From SIG437 sp045576235 (lineage in GTDB: Bacteria > Bacillota > Clostridia > UBA1381 > UBA9506): a stretch of DNA of 64,000 nucleotides. Numbering within the stretch: position 1 is the first letter of the stretch; every line of letters begins with the position of its first letter. The notes beneath the pieces are model-generated. The model saw only the letters and a program-made list of their open reading frames with translations, ran no database searches and was not told where the DNA came from. Positions 52,857 through 61,963 of the stretch are shown here, piece by piece. The DNA lies in the NCBI GenBank assembly GCA_045576235.1, contig JAZNGA010000052.1:81721-145720 (forward strand), written 5' to 3'. Both the position numbers and the translations under genes were made by a program.

Positions 52857-53753
52857 ATGTACGATGTAGTTGTTGTTGGCGGCGGAACAGCAGGATTGAC
52901 TGCGGCAATTTATGTTCTTCGTGCCGGGAAAAGCGTTATGGTTTTAGAGGGGGAAACTTTTGGCGGGCAAATAACAGCTTCGCCAAGGGTTGAAAATTTC
53001 CCCGGTTTTAAAAGCATATCAGGGGCAGACTTTGCAGATTCATTAACGGAACAGGCGTTATGTTTAGGTGCGGAAACAGATTTTTGTCAGGTGAAAAAAA
53101 TCATAGACAATGGCTCATATAAAACTGTTTTAACAGAATATGGTGAATATGATGCAAAAAGCGTCATAATTGCAACAGGCTCAAAGCACAAACATTTAGG
53201 CGTTAAAGGCGAAGAGGAGCTTTCGGGCTGCGGCGTTTCATATTGTGCGGTCTGTGATGGAGCTTTCTTTAAAGGGAAGATTTGCTGTGTTGTTGGCGGC
53301 GGAAACAGTGCGCTTCAGTCGGCGATGCATCTTTCTTCTTATTGCAGCAAGGTTTATCTCATTCACAGAAGAGACGCTTTTCGCGGAGAAGAGCGCTTAG
53401 CGGAGTTGCTTAAGGAAAAAGAAAATGTTGAGTTTGTTTTAAACTCTGTGGCTCTGGAAATTAAAGGTGAGACAGAGGTGGAGGGCATCGTCATAAAAAA
53501 TGTAAAAACTGATGAAATGGAAGAGATTAAAACCGATGGTGTGTTTATTGCGGTGGGACAGGTGCCAAACAATTCGGCTTTCAGCGACATTGTTGAACTC
53601 GACGAACAAGGCTACATTGTAGCAAGTGAGGACTGCAGAACAACCTGTGAGGGAATTTTTGCGGCAGGCGATTGCAGAACAAAATCGGTCAGACAGCTGA
53701 CAACAGCATCAGCAGACGGTTCTGTTGCGGGACTTGCTGCATGCAGTGAATAA
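52857..53753 (+). CDS. trxB: Thioredoxin reductase
   Basis: FAD/NAD(P)H disulfide reductase, 298 aa. FAD motif VVVGGGTAGLTAAIYVLRAG, redox-active C130-A-V-C133 in SYCAVCDGAFF, NADP motif VVGGGNSALQSAMHL and the C-terminal FAAGDCRTKSVRQLTTASADG. ATG 52857 is used; the ribosome site is weak and TTG 52836 is possible. Placement after the nrdD-glutaredoxin fusion suggests it, or a thioredoxin, feeds electrons to that enzyme (inference). Confidence 0.92.
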   Translation: MYDVVVVGGGTAGLTAAIYVLRAGKSVMVLEGETFGGQITASPRVENFPGFKSISGADFADSLTEQALCLGAETDFCQVKKIIDNGSYKTVLTEYGEYDAKSVIIATGSKHKHLGVKGEEELSGCGVSYCAVCDGAFFKGKICCVVGGGNSALQSAMHLSSYCSKVYLIHRRDAFRGEERLAELLKEKENVEFVLNSVALEIKGETEVEGIVIKNVKTDEMEEIKTDGVFIAVGQVPNNSAFSDIVELDEQGYIVASEDCRTTCEGIFAAGDCRTKSVRQLTTASADGSVAGLAACSE

Positions 53754-53790
53754 TTAACAGAGATGTTTTGAAACTTTAAAGGAGAAAATT

Positions 53791-54483
53791 ATGCCATTTT
53801 TTTATTTTGATTACACATATCTGATTTATGTTGTTCCCGCGCTCATTTTATCATTTGCGGCGCAGGCGGCTGTGAAAAATGCTTTTTCAAAATATGACAA
53901 GGTTTTTTGCCAGAAATCATTCACGGCTCACGAAATCACAAGAAGAATTCTTGATGCAAACGGACTTAATCACATAAAGGTTGAAAGTGTTTCAGGGAGC
54001 TTAACAGACCACTATGACCCGAAAGCAGGTGTTATAAGGCTTTCTGACACAGTTCGCTCCTCAACATCCGTTGCGGCAATAGGCGTTGCAGCACACGAGG
54101 CAGGCCACGCTGTTCAATATAAGAGAGGATATGTGCCGATTAAGCTCAGAAATATGTTTTTGCCTGTGGCAAACATCGGCTCGAGACTTTCGATGCCGCT
54201 CATTCTATTGGGGATTTTGCTTTCTGCTCAGAATTTGGTATCTTTCGGAATAATTCTCTTTTCAGCTATTGTGCTTTTCCAGATAATAACGCTTCCTGTT
54301 GAGTTTAATGCAAGCAGAAGAGCAAAGGAAACGCTTCTTTCGATGGGGATTTTAACAGAGCAGGAGACAAAAGGTGCGGCAAAGGTTTTAAGTGCCGCTG
54401 CGATGACATATGTTGCAGCAACGCTCGTGTCTTTGATGCAACTATTAAGACTTGTTAACATTTTCTCTAAAAAGAGAAATTAA
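53791..54483 (+). CDS. YugP-type membrane zinc metallopeptidase
   Basis: 230 aa with an N-terminal helix, the zinc motif AAHEAGHAVQY (His102, Glu103, His106), two central hydrophobic helices (about 125-170), the downstream EFNASRRAKETL segment likely to supply the third ligand, and a C-terminal helix. The family is widespread in Firmicutes; its substrate is unknown. AAAGGAG precedes the ATG, 38 bases after trxB. Confidence 0.9.
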   Translation: MPFFYFDYTYLIYVVPALILSFAAQAAVKNAFSKYDKVFCQKSFTAHEITRRILDANGLNHIKVESVSGSLTDHYDPKAGVIRLSDTVRSSTSVAAIGVAAHEAGHAVQYKRGYVPIKLRNMFLPVANIGSRLSMPLILLGILLSAQNLVSFGIILFSAIVLFQIITLPVEFNASRRAKETLLSMGILTEQETKGAAKVLSAAAMTYVAATLVSLMQLLRLVNIFSKKRN

Positions 54484-54514
54484 ATATTATTTTTTTGAAA
54501 GGATTGGATAATTT

Positions 54515-55252
54515 ATGAAGGCTATTGTTTTAGGTGCAGGTAAGGGAAAGAGGTTGCAGTCGGAAAAATTTCAGCTTCCGAAGGTTTTAAGGCAGGCAAA
54601 CGGAAGAGGATTGATAGAATATGCTTTAGACAGCATTGATTTCATTGAAAAGAAAGACACGGTTATTGTTGTCGGCTACAAGAAAGAAGCGGTTATTGAA
54701 GCTCTTTCTCCTGAATATCTCTTTTCTGAACAGGCAGAACAGCTTGGAACAGGTCATGCCGTTAACTGCGCAAAAGAGCATTTTGAAGATTATGACGGGG
54801 ATGTTCTTGTGATTTATGGGGATATGCCTCTTTTCACGCAGAAGACCTTTAAGAAAATCATAGAGCATCACAAAAGCACGCAGTCCGATTGCACGGTTAT
54901 GACTGCTTTTGTTGATGACCCGCCGGCTTATGGCAGAATTATCAGAGATGAAAACGGAAACTTAGCTGATGTTGTGGAAACAAAAGACTGTAATGAAGAG
55001 CAGCTCAAGATAACTGAATTAAACATTGGAGTTTATGTGTTTAATTCTAAACTCCTTTTTGAAAATTTAGCAGAGCTTAAAAACAACAATGCTCAGGGCG
55101 AATATTATCTGACAGATGTTCCTAAAATTCTTGTCAAGAAGGGCAAGAAGGTGACAATCTGCTCTGTTGATGACAACACGGAAATTTATGGCGTTAACAC
55201 ACAGGAGGATTTGGAGTTCTGTGAAAAAGAGCTTATGAGAAGAAAGGCTTAA
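54515..55252 (+). CDS. GlmU-like UDP-sugar pyrophosphorylase domain protein
   Basis: 245 aa, nucleotidyltransferase of the GlmU N-terminal type: IVLGAGKGKRLQSEKFQLPKVL, QLGTGHAVNCAKEHF, VIYGDMPLFT, YGRIIRDENG and EYYLTDVPKIL. The left-handed beta-helix acetyltransferase half of GlmU (about 200 further residues) is absent and there is a clean stop. It probably makes UDP-GlcNAc or a related nucleotide sugar, or is a stand-alone uridylyltransferase partner. AAAGGA lies 14 bases before the ATG. Confidence 0.85.
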   Translation: MKAIVLGAGKGKRLQSEKFQLPKVLRQANGRGLIEYALDSIDFIEKKDTVIVVGYKKEAVIEALSPEYLFSEQAEQLGTGHAVNCAKEHFEDYDGDVLVIYGDMPLFTQKTFKKIIEHHKSTQSDCTVMTAFVDDPPAYGRIIRDENGNLADVVETKDCNEEQLKITELNIGVYVFNSKLLFENLAELKNNNAQGEYYLTDVPKILVKKGKKVTICSVDDNTEIYGVNTQEDLEFCEKELMRRKA

Positions 55253-55299
55253 TGAATCCTCATAAAATATTATTTTTCTGTGACAAATTCCTGAATGCA

Positions 55300-55329
55300 T
55301 TGAAAAACTTCCATACATAATGGTATAAT
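55300..55329 (+). promoter_or_regulatory. Promoter of the SLH protein gene
   Basis: TTGAAA (55300-55305), 18 bases, TATAAT (55324-55329). Confidence 0.65.
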
Positions 55330-55378
55330 GTTAACATACTCTATTATTTACTGAAGAAACAAAGGAGGACGATTTACA

Positions 55379-57193
55379 ATGAAAAAGAGAGTTATTTCTT
55401 TACTGGTTGCGGTTTTAATGACGGCTCTTAGTGTCGTGACTGCTTTTGCTGCGGAGTTTTCTGATGTTGGCGAAAGTTTTGCATGGGCAGAGGAAGCCAT
55501 CACACATCTCTCGGAAGAAGGGGTTATTAATGGTTATCCTGATGGTACATTCGCTCCCGAAAAATATATAACAAAGGAGGAGGCCGTTGCTCTTTTTGCA
55601 AAGGCGCTTGGAGCAAATAATGAAGAAAATGCGGAGTTTTTAAGCTTTGCGAAGGATACATATTCAGCGCTTTTAGAAAACTACACATCATATGCTAAAG
55701 ACAACGCAGCTTTTCTTCTTTACAAGGAAGTTTTAACAACAGGTGAGATTTCATCATATCTTGCAACTGCAAACAAAGGACAGGAGCTCAAAAGATATGA
55801 AGCAGCCGTTCTTATTGCCAAAGCCTTAGGTGCAGACGCGTGGCTTTCAGACAATCCTGACTATGAACTCTCATTTAAAGATGCAAAAGACATTCCGACA
55901 GACGCTAAACCATATGTTTATTATGCGGCAGACAAAGAAATCATGACAGGTATGACAGAAGACACATTTGGCCCTTTGGGAAGCGTGACTCGCGCTCAGG
56001 TTGCTGTTATGATATACAGAATTCTCGATTCTATGGAATTTGAATACTTAAGTGGAACCATCACAAAAATTGACATTAACACTGTTTCGATGAAAAATGC
56101 TGACGGAGATGCAAGAAGCTTTAAAGTTCCGAATGGTGTCTTTGTGAATGTGAATGGTGAAGCTGCTAAGCTTGAAAATTTAGAAGCAGGAATGAATATT
56201 GTAATCACAAGCTCAAATGGTCTTTTGTATGCTATAGACGCTATAAAGATAATTCCTGATGAAACAATAACAGGAGCTTTTAAAGGCAAGCAGACTGATT
56301 CTAAAAGCACAGTGATTAAGGTTTCAGACCTTGAATCAGGCTATGTGACAACATATACGCTCCTCTCAAATGCGGCTATAAAATATAAAGGTGAGACAGC
56401 AACGCTCGCAGCTTTTGCAAGCGGAGACTATGTGACATTAGAGTTAAGAGGCGGAAAAGTTGCTATTTTAAGCGGTGAACCTAAAAATGTTACTGTGACA
56501 GATTTAACATTGGAAGGAATTGAGTTTTCTCCTGATGTGACACTTAAGCTCAGAAATAAAGCAGATGAGATTTTAACATATGTTGTTAAAAGCGGTGCAA
56601 CTTTAAAACGAAATGGACAGACCGTTGATTTTTCCGAGCTTGCAATTGGAGACGAGGTTGATCTTAAGCTTGAATATGGTGTTGTTTCAGCTGTGACTTC
56701 AATTGGAATAAACAAAACTGTGGAAGGCTCAATTGAAGAGATTATAATTTCAAAGAACACATCATATATCACAGTTAACACAGGAAAACAAAGCGTGCAA
56801 TATGCGGTTGCTCGTGATGTTAAAGTGACCATTGATGGAAAAGAAGCAACGCTTTATGATTTAAGGCTTGGTGCTAATGTTGAGTTTTCGGCATCTTCAA
56901 GCACAGTGACGAAGCTTACTGTGGCATCAGCTGTTACAAACACAGAAATCACAGGCGTTATCAAGCTTGTCAACACAACATATGGAATGGTCATTTTAGA
57001 AACAACAAACGGACTTGGTGACATTTCTGAAACACAGATTTTTGTTAAGGCAGGAGCTAAAATTCTTGACGCAGGAGATGGAAGAGTTAAGTCTGTCAAG
57101 GATTTGAAAGAAGGACAGAAAATTATGGCGGCGGGAGTTATTAATACAGGCGTGTTTGAAGCTTCATCAATTATGATATTGCTTGCTCAATAA
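55379..57193 (+). CDS. SLH-domain surface protein
   Basis: 604 aa. Signal peptide (residues 1-24, ending AFA) and three S-layer-homology domains (about 25-215, with GVINGYPDGTFAPEKYITKEEA and DTFGPLGSVTRAQVAVMIYRIL) that would bind wall polymer. The rest is a series of about five similar beta-rich modules of 60-80 residues, recognisable from G-x-I-x-x-I openings and L-x-x-G-x-x-V closings. Probably an S-layer or envelope-anchoring protein. AGGAGG lies upstream of the ATG and it ends at a strong bidirectional terminator. Confidence 0.88.
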   Translation: MKKRVISLLVAVLMTALSVVTAFAAEFSDVGESFAWAEEAITHLSEEGVINGYPDGTFAPEKYITKEEAVALFAKALGANNEENAEFLSFAKDTYSALLENYTSYAKDNAAFLLYKEVLTTGEISSYLATANKGQELKRYEAAVLIAKALGADAWLSDNPDYELSFKDAKDIPTDAKPYVYYAADKEIMTGMTEDTFGPLGSVTRAQVAVMIYRILDSMEFEYLSGTITKIDINTVSMKNADGDARSFKVPNGVFVNVNGEAAKLENLEAGMNIVITSSNGLLYAIDAIKIIPDETITGAFKGKQTDSKSTVIKVSDLESGYVTTYTLLSNAAIKYKGETATLAAFASGDYVTLELRGGKVAILSGEPKNVTVTDLTLEGIEFSPDVTLKLRNKADEILTYVVKSGATLKRNGQTVDFSELAIGDEVDLKLEYGVVSAVTSIGINKTVEGSIEEIIISKNTSYITVNTGKQSVQYAVARDVKVTIDGKEATLYDLRLGANVEFSASSSTVTKLTVASAVTNTEITGVIKLVNTTYGMVILETTNGLGDISETQIFVKAGAKILDAGDGRVKSVKDLKEGQKIMAAGVINTGVFEASSIMILLAQ

Positions 57194-57210
57194 ATTCAGA
57201 AATAAGATAA

Positions 57211-57256
57211 AAAAAGTGCTGTAGCAAAATGATTTCATTTTGCTACAGCACTTTTA
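57211..57256. terminator. Bidirectional terminator between the SLH and solute-binding genes
   Basis: Perfect 18-bp stem beginning AGTGCTGTAGCAAAATGA on the plus strand, flanked by an A run and a T run. It is the strongest member of the GCTGTAGCAAAAT hairpin family. Confidence 0.9.
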
Positions 57257-57259
57257 GGC

Positions 57260-57492
57260 TGGACGGAAAATAGCATAGATTGGACCAACTGAACCCGTAG
57301 GGGTTACCCGAAGCTGTGCACGGGCACAGCGAGTGGTGAAGTTTGTTCAAAACACAAGGCATATTTTAAAGAAGGAATTCGCCAAATGGCGAATTCCTTC
57401 TTTAATGTTATCGTTTCTTGGGTTTTCCGTATGCAACCAAATGAGGTTTCAGGTATTTTTTTTGCCTTGTGTGGTGTATGCATTTTGCTACA
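57260..57492 (-). repeat. Structured 3'-UTR repeat element, full copy 3 (inverted)
   Basis: Minus-strand copy of the 19228-19459 element with the same block order from TGTAGCAAAATGC to TTTTCCGTCCA. The junction core lies at 57347-57283, with hairpins GCTGTGC/GCACAGC and AACCC/GGGTT. It begins two bases after the stop of the solute-binding gene and fills the gap to the terminator. Confidence 0.85.
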
Positions 57493-57494
57493 GC

Positions 57495-59096
57495 CTATTT
57501 TATATACCATTCACAAATGTTTGCGAACACATTGCTTTCTGCAGGGTTAATGGCTCCTTTGATTTTTTTGTCACACAGCAAAATTCCGTTGTCGTAATAT
57601 ATTCCGGCGAGCGGAACATTTTCAGAAAGAACAGAACATAAATTTGCATAAGAATCTGAAATCAGGGAAGAGTTTGAAGCCACCTTCATCTGATTAAGAA
57701 GCGAGTCAATTCTTTCGATTGATATTCCAAACATATTTGCATCCGTCTGCAACAAAAATGACAGGTCATTGTTCTGAGAAATATTCATACTTCCAATGAA
57801 GAGGTCATAGTTTTTTGATGCAATTCGTGAGGAATATGTGTCAAAATCAACTATGTCAAGCGATGCTTTGAAGCCAGCCTTTTCAAGAGATGATTTCACA
57901 GTTTCTGCGATTTTAATCCGTTGAGTGTTTTCTGAATTAACTAAAATGGAGACCTTGAGACCATGCAATTCTCCATAGATATCCTTTTCTAATGTGCCAT
58001 CTGAATCTATGTCAGAAAAACCGTCTTCGGCAATGCACGAATTCGCACGCGCCTCGTCAAACGGAATTGGCGTAATGTCTTTATCATAATAACAAAAATG
58101 CGGATTTAAAGGAATGTCAGCAGGCGTTGCAATTCGTGTTTTTGTGTTATTGACAATTGTGTTTTTGTCAATGCACATACTGATTGCTTTCCTCACTAAA
58201 GGAGAAAGCAGAATTGGCTTCTGATTGTTAATGCCGAGAAAGGTCAGCTTGTTCTTTGGATATGTTATTGATTTTATCAGGTCTCTTTTAGGAGTGTATT
58301 CATCCGGGTTTGCAACAGACTCGGGCAGGATATCTGCGTGAAGATTTTCAAACATTGAGATTGCTGCTTCCCTGTCGCTGACAAAGGTTATTTTGATTTC
58401 AGGAATGTGAGGATATTTTCCTGAAAAATGTCCCTCTGTTGCCTTTAAAATCAGCTCTTTTGTCTCTTTATATTGCGTGGCTTTATAGATTCCCGTTCCG
58501 CAAGGAATGTAGGATATGTCCATTATGTTGTTTTCTAAATGGGCATCTTTTTCAGGAAGGACAGGGAAATCCAAAAGAGCGGGGAAGTTAATTACAGCAG
58601 AGCTCATTTTAACATTCCAGGTCATAGCTGAAGCGCTTGATGATGAAACATTTTTAAATCTTGAAAAATAGGGACTGTTTGCCTTTTCAATCAGCTTGAA
58701 TGAAGCATCGACATCTGTGGCTTTAAGCGGCGTTCCGTCGTGGAAGGTGATGCCCTCTTTAATCTTGAAGGAATAGCTTAAACCGTCTTCTGAAACTGTG
58801 TAGCTTTCGCAGAGGTTGTTTGTGACAGAAAAGTCACGACCTACAGTGAAAAGTCCATCAAACATGAGTCTCAATGTGTCGAGATTGCTTTCATTTTGCG
58901 TTGTTAACGGATTAAGAGAATCGACTTCAAAAATGCATAGATTTAACACTCCGCCGTTTATGGGAGTCTCATTTTTTTCTGAAACTTCGCTATCATATGG
59001 ATTTTCTGAATTGTCACCGTTTTTCTCGTATGCACAAGAGGACATACAAAAAGCAAGCGCTAATGCAAGAAAAATTGCTATCAATCGTTTTGCCAT
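57495..59096 (-). CDS. Family 5 extracellular solute-binding lipoprotein
   Basis: 533 aa. Lipoprotein signal peptide with the anchor Cys21 after MSS, an Asn/Glu-rich linker, then the DppA/OppA fold (LNPLTTQNESNLDTLRLMFDGLF, YSFKIKEGITFHDGTPLKATDV, VRKAISMCIDKNTIVNN). It would capture peptides, nickel or another small solute for an ABC importer. No permease or ATPase genes are adjacent, so the ligand and partners are unknown. GGAGGAC precedes the ATG. Confidence 0.88.
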   Translation of the reverse strand: MAKRLIAIFLALALAFCMSSCAYEKNGDNSENPYDSEVSEKNETPINGGVLNLCIFEVDSLNPLTTQNESNLDTLRLMFDGLFTVGRDFSVTNNLCESYTVSEDGLSYSFKIKEGITFHDGTPLKATDVDASFKLIEKANSPYFSRFKNVSSSSASAMTWNVKMSSAVINFPALLDFPVLPEKDAHLENNIMDISYIPCGTGIYKATQYKETKELILKATEGHFSGKYPHIPEIKITFVSDREAAISMFENLHADILPESVANPDEYTPKRDLIKSITYPKNKLTFLGINNQKPILLSPLVRKAISMCIDKNTIVNNTKTRIATPADIPLNPHFCYYDKDITPIPFDEARANSCIAEDGFSDIDSDGTLEKDIYGELHGLKVSILVNSENTQRIKIAETVKSSLEKAGFKASLDIVDFDTYSSRIASKNYDLFIGSMNISQNNDLSFLLQTDANMFGISIERIDSLLNQMKVASNSSLISDSYANLCSVLSENVPLAGIYYDNGILLCDKKIKGAINPAESNVFANICEWYIK

Positions 59097-59128
59097 TTGT
59101 ATGTCCTCCTGAATTGATTTTTTTTAAA

Positions 59129-59500
59129 TTAAGATTTAGGGTTACATTTTTCACAGGCAGTCATGCCTAAAGCGTCAATAATTTCCCACGGAAGCACATC
59201 GGGAGATTTATCTTTAATCATGTCGCACTTTTTGGTGTGATAAAAAACATCGCTTGAATCTCTGTTTTCCGTTGCCCAATAAACCTCTGATCTCTCTTTT
59301 TTGTCTGATGTTTCGCTTTTTGACGGGGCTTTCTCTTCTTTTTCTTTCTTTTCGCCTTCTGCAGAAGCGCTGCTTTCTGTTACAGACTCCTCATAAACGA
59401 GATTTGGCTCTTCAGTTTCGCTCGTCTTTTGAGTCTTTCCGCAAGCTGAAAAGCTTAAAATCAAAGAAAACGCCAGAAGCATTACTGATATTTTTTTCAT
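59129..59500 (-). CDS. Small lipoprotein with C-terminal Cys cluster
   Basis: 123 aa. Signal peptide with anchor Cys20 (SFSAC), a charged Glu/Lys/Ser-rich linker (about 25-70), and a compact C-terminal motif with VYWAT, FYHTKKCDMI and ACEKCNP. This pattern (Tyr-Trp, Tyr-His-x3-Cys, Cys-x2-Cys) is found in many Firmicute envelope proteins and may bind a metal. It lies between proS (9 bases upstream) and the solute-binding gene. Function unknown. Confidence 0.75.
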   Translation of the reverse strand: MKKISVMLLAFSLILSFSACGKTQKTSETEEPNLVYEESVTESSASAEGEKKEKEEKAPSKSETSDKKERSEVYWATENRDSSDVFYHTKKCDMIKDKSPDVLPWEIIDALGMTACEKCNPKS

Positions 59501-59509
59501 ATTATCACC

Positions 59510-61207
59510 TTATTTGCTCAAATATTCGACAGCCTTTCGGATGGCATCTTCAGAAGAAAGCTCTATCGCCTCGTTGTCACTTCTGAGCTTATATTCAACA
59601 ATGTTTTCTCCTGCTTTTTTGCCGACTGTTATTCTGACAGGAATTCCGATTAAATCCATGTCCTTAAACTTAACGCCGACACGCTCATTTCTGTCATCTA
59701 ACATAACCTCAATGCCGCGCGCTCTTAAGTCCTCATAAATTTTTTCAGCTAAAGCCATTTGTTCTTCGTTTGATGCCTGAACAGGAACAACGCAAACATG
59801 ATAAGGAGCAACTGAAAGGGGCCATATGATGCCGTTTTCATCTGAATGCTGCTCAATGATTGCAGAGATGCTTCTTGTGACACCGATTCCGTAGCAACCC
59901 ATGATGATTGTTGCCTGCTTGCCGTTTTCGTCTAGGCATGTGCAATCTAAGGCTTCTGTATATTTTGTGCCAAGCTTGAAGATGTGGCCAACTTCAATGC
60001 CTGATGTTGTCTTAATTGGTTTTCCGCAGATGGGGCACGGATCTCCGTCTGTGATTGTGCGTATGTCTAAGACTTTCTCACAAGTGAAATCCTTAATGTT
60101 TACATTGTCAAGGTGATAGCCTGTTTCATTTGCGCCCACTATGAAGTTTGACATAGCATAAACTTCGTTGTCGCAGATGATTGGAAGGTCAAGTCCGACA
60201 GGACCTGCAAAGCCTACTTCAGCTTTTGTGAACTCGCGAACCTTATCAGCAGATGCAAGCTCTAAATCCTCTTCCGTGCATCCAAGGTAGTTTAAAAGCT
60301 TTGTTTCGTTAACTTCTCTGTCACCGCGAACTAAAACTGCAACAAATTTTTCTCCGCCGCGGTAGATTAATGTTTTAACAAAATGCTTTGCATCTGTTCC
60401 CATAAAAGAAACAAGCTCTTCAATTGTTCTTGCATCGGGAGTTGCAACTTTTGTCATTTCCTTTGGCTCTTCTTTTTCAGAAGCTGTCACAATGCAAGCA
60501 GCTTTTTCATCATTTGCTGCATATCCGCAAGCCTCGCAGAAGGCTATGATGTCTTCGCCCGTGTCTGATTTAACCATAAATTCCTGCGAGCCGCTTCCGC
60601 CCATAGCACCTGAATCAGCATCGACAACAATGTAGTCAAGCTCCATGCGGTCAAATGCCTTGCAATATGCACGATACATCTTTTGATATGACACATCAAG
60701 TCCCTCATTTGTGAGGTCAAAGCTGTAGGCATCCTTCATGACAAACTCTCTTGAGCGCATAACACCAAAACGCGGACGGCTCTCGTCGCGATATTTTGTC
60801 TGAATCTGATAGAGAGTGAGAGGAAGCTGCTTATATGATTTAACTTCTGATTTGACTGTGTTTGTGAAAATTTCCTCGTGAGTTGGTCCCAAGCAGAAGT
60901 CTCTGCCGCCTCTGTCTTTTAAACGGAACATATTGGGACCGAAAACATCCCATCTTCCTGATGCCTGATAATATTCAGCGGGCAAAAGAGCAGACATCAA
61001 AAGCTCCTGAGCGCCCTCTGCATCCATTTCATCACGGATTATCTGTTCAACCTTTTTGAGCACCTTAAGACCAAGAGGGAGAAAAGAATAAACGCCTGAT
61101 GCGAGCTTTCTGATAAGCCCTGCACGGAGCATAAGTCTGTGACTTGTTGTTTCTGCCTCTGCCGGCACTTCTCTTAATGTTGTAAATAACATTTTTGATG
61201 TTTTCAT
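59510..61207 (-). CDS. proS: Prolyl-tRNA synthetase (bacterial type with editing domain)
   Basis: Charges tRNA-Pro. 565 aa: class II catalytic core with motif 2 KYRDESRPRFGVMRSREFVMKD split around residue 140, an INS editing domain (about 225-380), motif 3 GCYGIGVTRSISAIIEQ and a C-terminal anticodon domain. A TTGACA-N17-TATTAT promoter lies upstream; no T-box is seen in its short leader. It is divergent from a YbaK-type deacylase, so charging and error correction of tRNA-Pro are encoded side by side. Confidence 0.97.
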   Translation of the reverse strand: MKTSKMLFTTLREVPAEAETTSHRLMLRAGLIRKLASGVYSFLPLGLKVLKKVEQIIRDEMDAEGAQELLMSALLPAEYYQASGRWDVFGPNMFRLKDRGGRDFCLGPTHEEIFTNTVKSEVKSYKQLPLTLYQIQTKYRDESRPRFGVMRSREFVMKDAYSFDLTNEGLDVSYQKMYRAYCKAFDRMELDYIVVDADSGAMGGSGSQEFMVKSDTGEDIIAFCEACGYAANDEKAACIVTASEKEEPKEMTKVATPDARTIEELVSFMGTDAKHFVKTLIYRGGEKFVAVLVRGDREVNETKLLNYLGCTEEDLELASADKVREFTKAEVGFAGPVGLDLPIICDNEVYAMSNFIVGANETGYHLDNVNIKDFTCEKVLDIRTITDGDPCPICGKPIKTTSGIEVGHIFKLGTKYTEALDCTCLDENGKQATIIMGCYGIGVTRSISAIIEQHSDENGIIWPLSVAPYHVCVVPVQASNEEQMALAEKIYEDLRARGIEVMLDDRNERVGVKFKDMDLIGIPVRITVGKKAGENIVEYKLRSDNEAIELSSEDAIRKAVEYLSK

Positions 61208-61262
61208 TATAGTTTTTCCTGCCTTTAATTAAATTTTTCCAAAATAGTAATCTAACATTAAT

Positions 61263-61291
61263 ATAATAATATTTATTGGGCTTTCTGTCAA
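61263..61291 (-). promoter_or_regulatory. Promoter of proS
   Basis: TTGACA (61291-61286), 17 bases, TATTAT (61268-61263) on the minus strand. Confidence 0.7.
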
Positions 61292-61360
61292 CCGTTTTTT
61301 GACGAAAAAGTCAAAATGAAATGTTAATTTGAGTCTTTGGAAGACATAAACAAACAATTC

Positions 61361-61389
61361 TTTACTTTTTTTCTGTTGTGATGTATAAT
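61361..61389 (+). promoter_or_regulatory. Promoter of the YbaK-type gene
   Basis: TTTACT (61361-61366), 17 bases, TATAAT (61384-61389). Confidence 0.65.
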
Positions 61390-61422
61390 GGTTTTCAAAA
61401 TGTGTTTTAAAGGAGCAGAGCT

Positions 61423-61890
61423 ATGGAAGAAAAAACAAATGTGATGAGGCTTTTGGACGGGAAGAAGCTGAAATATAACAGCTATTTCTATGGTGACGGG
61501 GAGGCAGCAAGTGCGCCTGAAATTGCAAAAACCTTAGGGCAAAATCCCGACAGAGTTTTTAAAACGCTTGTGACTGTGGGAAAAAGCGGAAAAAATTATA
61601 TTTTTGTTGTCCCCGGCTCAAAAGAGCTTGACTTAAAAAAAGCTGCAAAAGCAGTCGGCGAAAAGTCTGTTGCTATGATTCTGTCAAGAGAGCTCCTTCC
61701 GCTGACGGGCTACATCCACGGGGGATGCTCACCCATCGGAATGAAAAAATTCTTCACAACGACAATCCATAAGACAGCCCAGGACTTTGAAACGATTTTC
61801 TTTTCAGGAGGAAGAATTGGAGCTCAGGTCGAAATGAGCACTGATGAACTTAAGAAAATTATAAGGTTTGACTTTGCTGATTTAGTGTGA
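61423..61890 (+). CDS. ybaK: Cys-tRNA(Pro) deacylase, YbaK/EbsC family
   Basis: Hydrolyses Cys-tRNA(Pro) made in error by prolyl-tRNA synthetase. 155 aa with the family residues FKTLVTVGKSG (Lys near 46), VPGSKELDLKKAAKA, GYIHGGCSPIGMKK and RIGAQVEMS. AAGGAG precedes the ATG. Divergent from proS, which supports the function. Confidence 0.93.
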   Translation: MEEKTNVMRLLDGKKLKYNSYFYGDGEAASAPEIAKTLGQNPDRVFKTLVTVGKSGKNYIFVVPGSKELDLKKAAKAVGEKSVAMILSRELLPLTGYIHGGCSPIGMKKFFTTTIHKTAQDFETIFFSGGRIGAQVEMSTDELKKIIRFDFADLV

Positions 61891-61934
61891 AAAAAGGCTG
61901 CGCCTCATATGCCGAGTGTTCTTAAGGACAGAAA

Positions 61935-61963
61935 AAGGCTCTCGCAATTTTGCTAGAGCCTTT
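61935..61963 (+). terminator. Terminator after the YbaK-type gene
   Basis: AAGGCTCT/AGAGCCTT stem with a 12-base loop and a short T run. It touches the convergent stop of the transposase gene. Confidence 0.7.
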
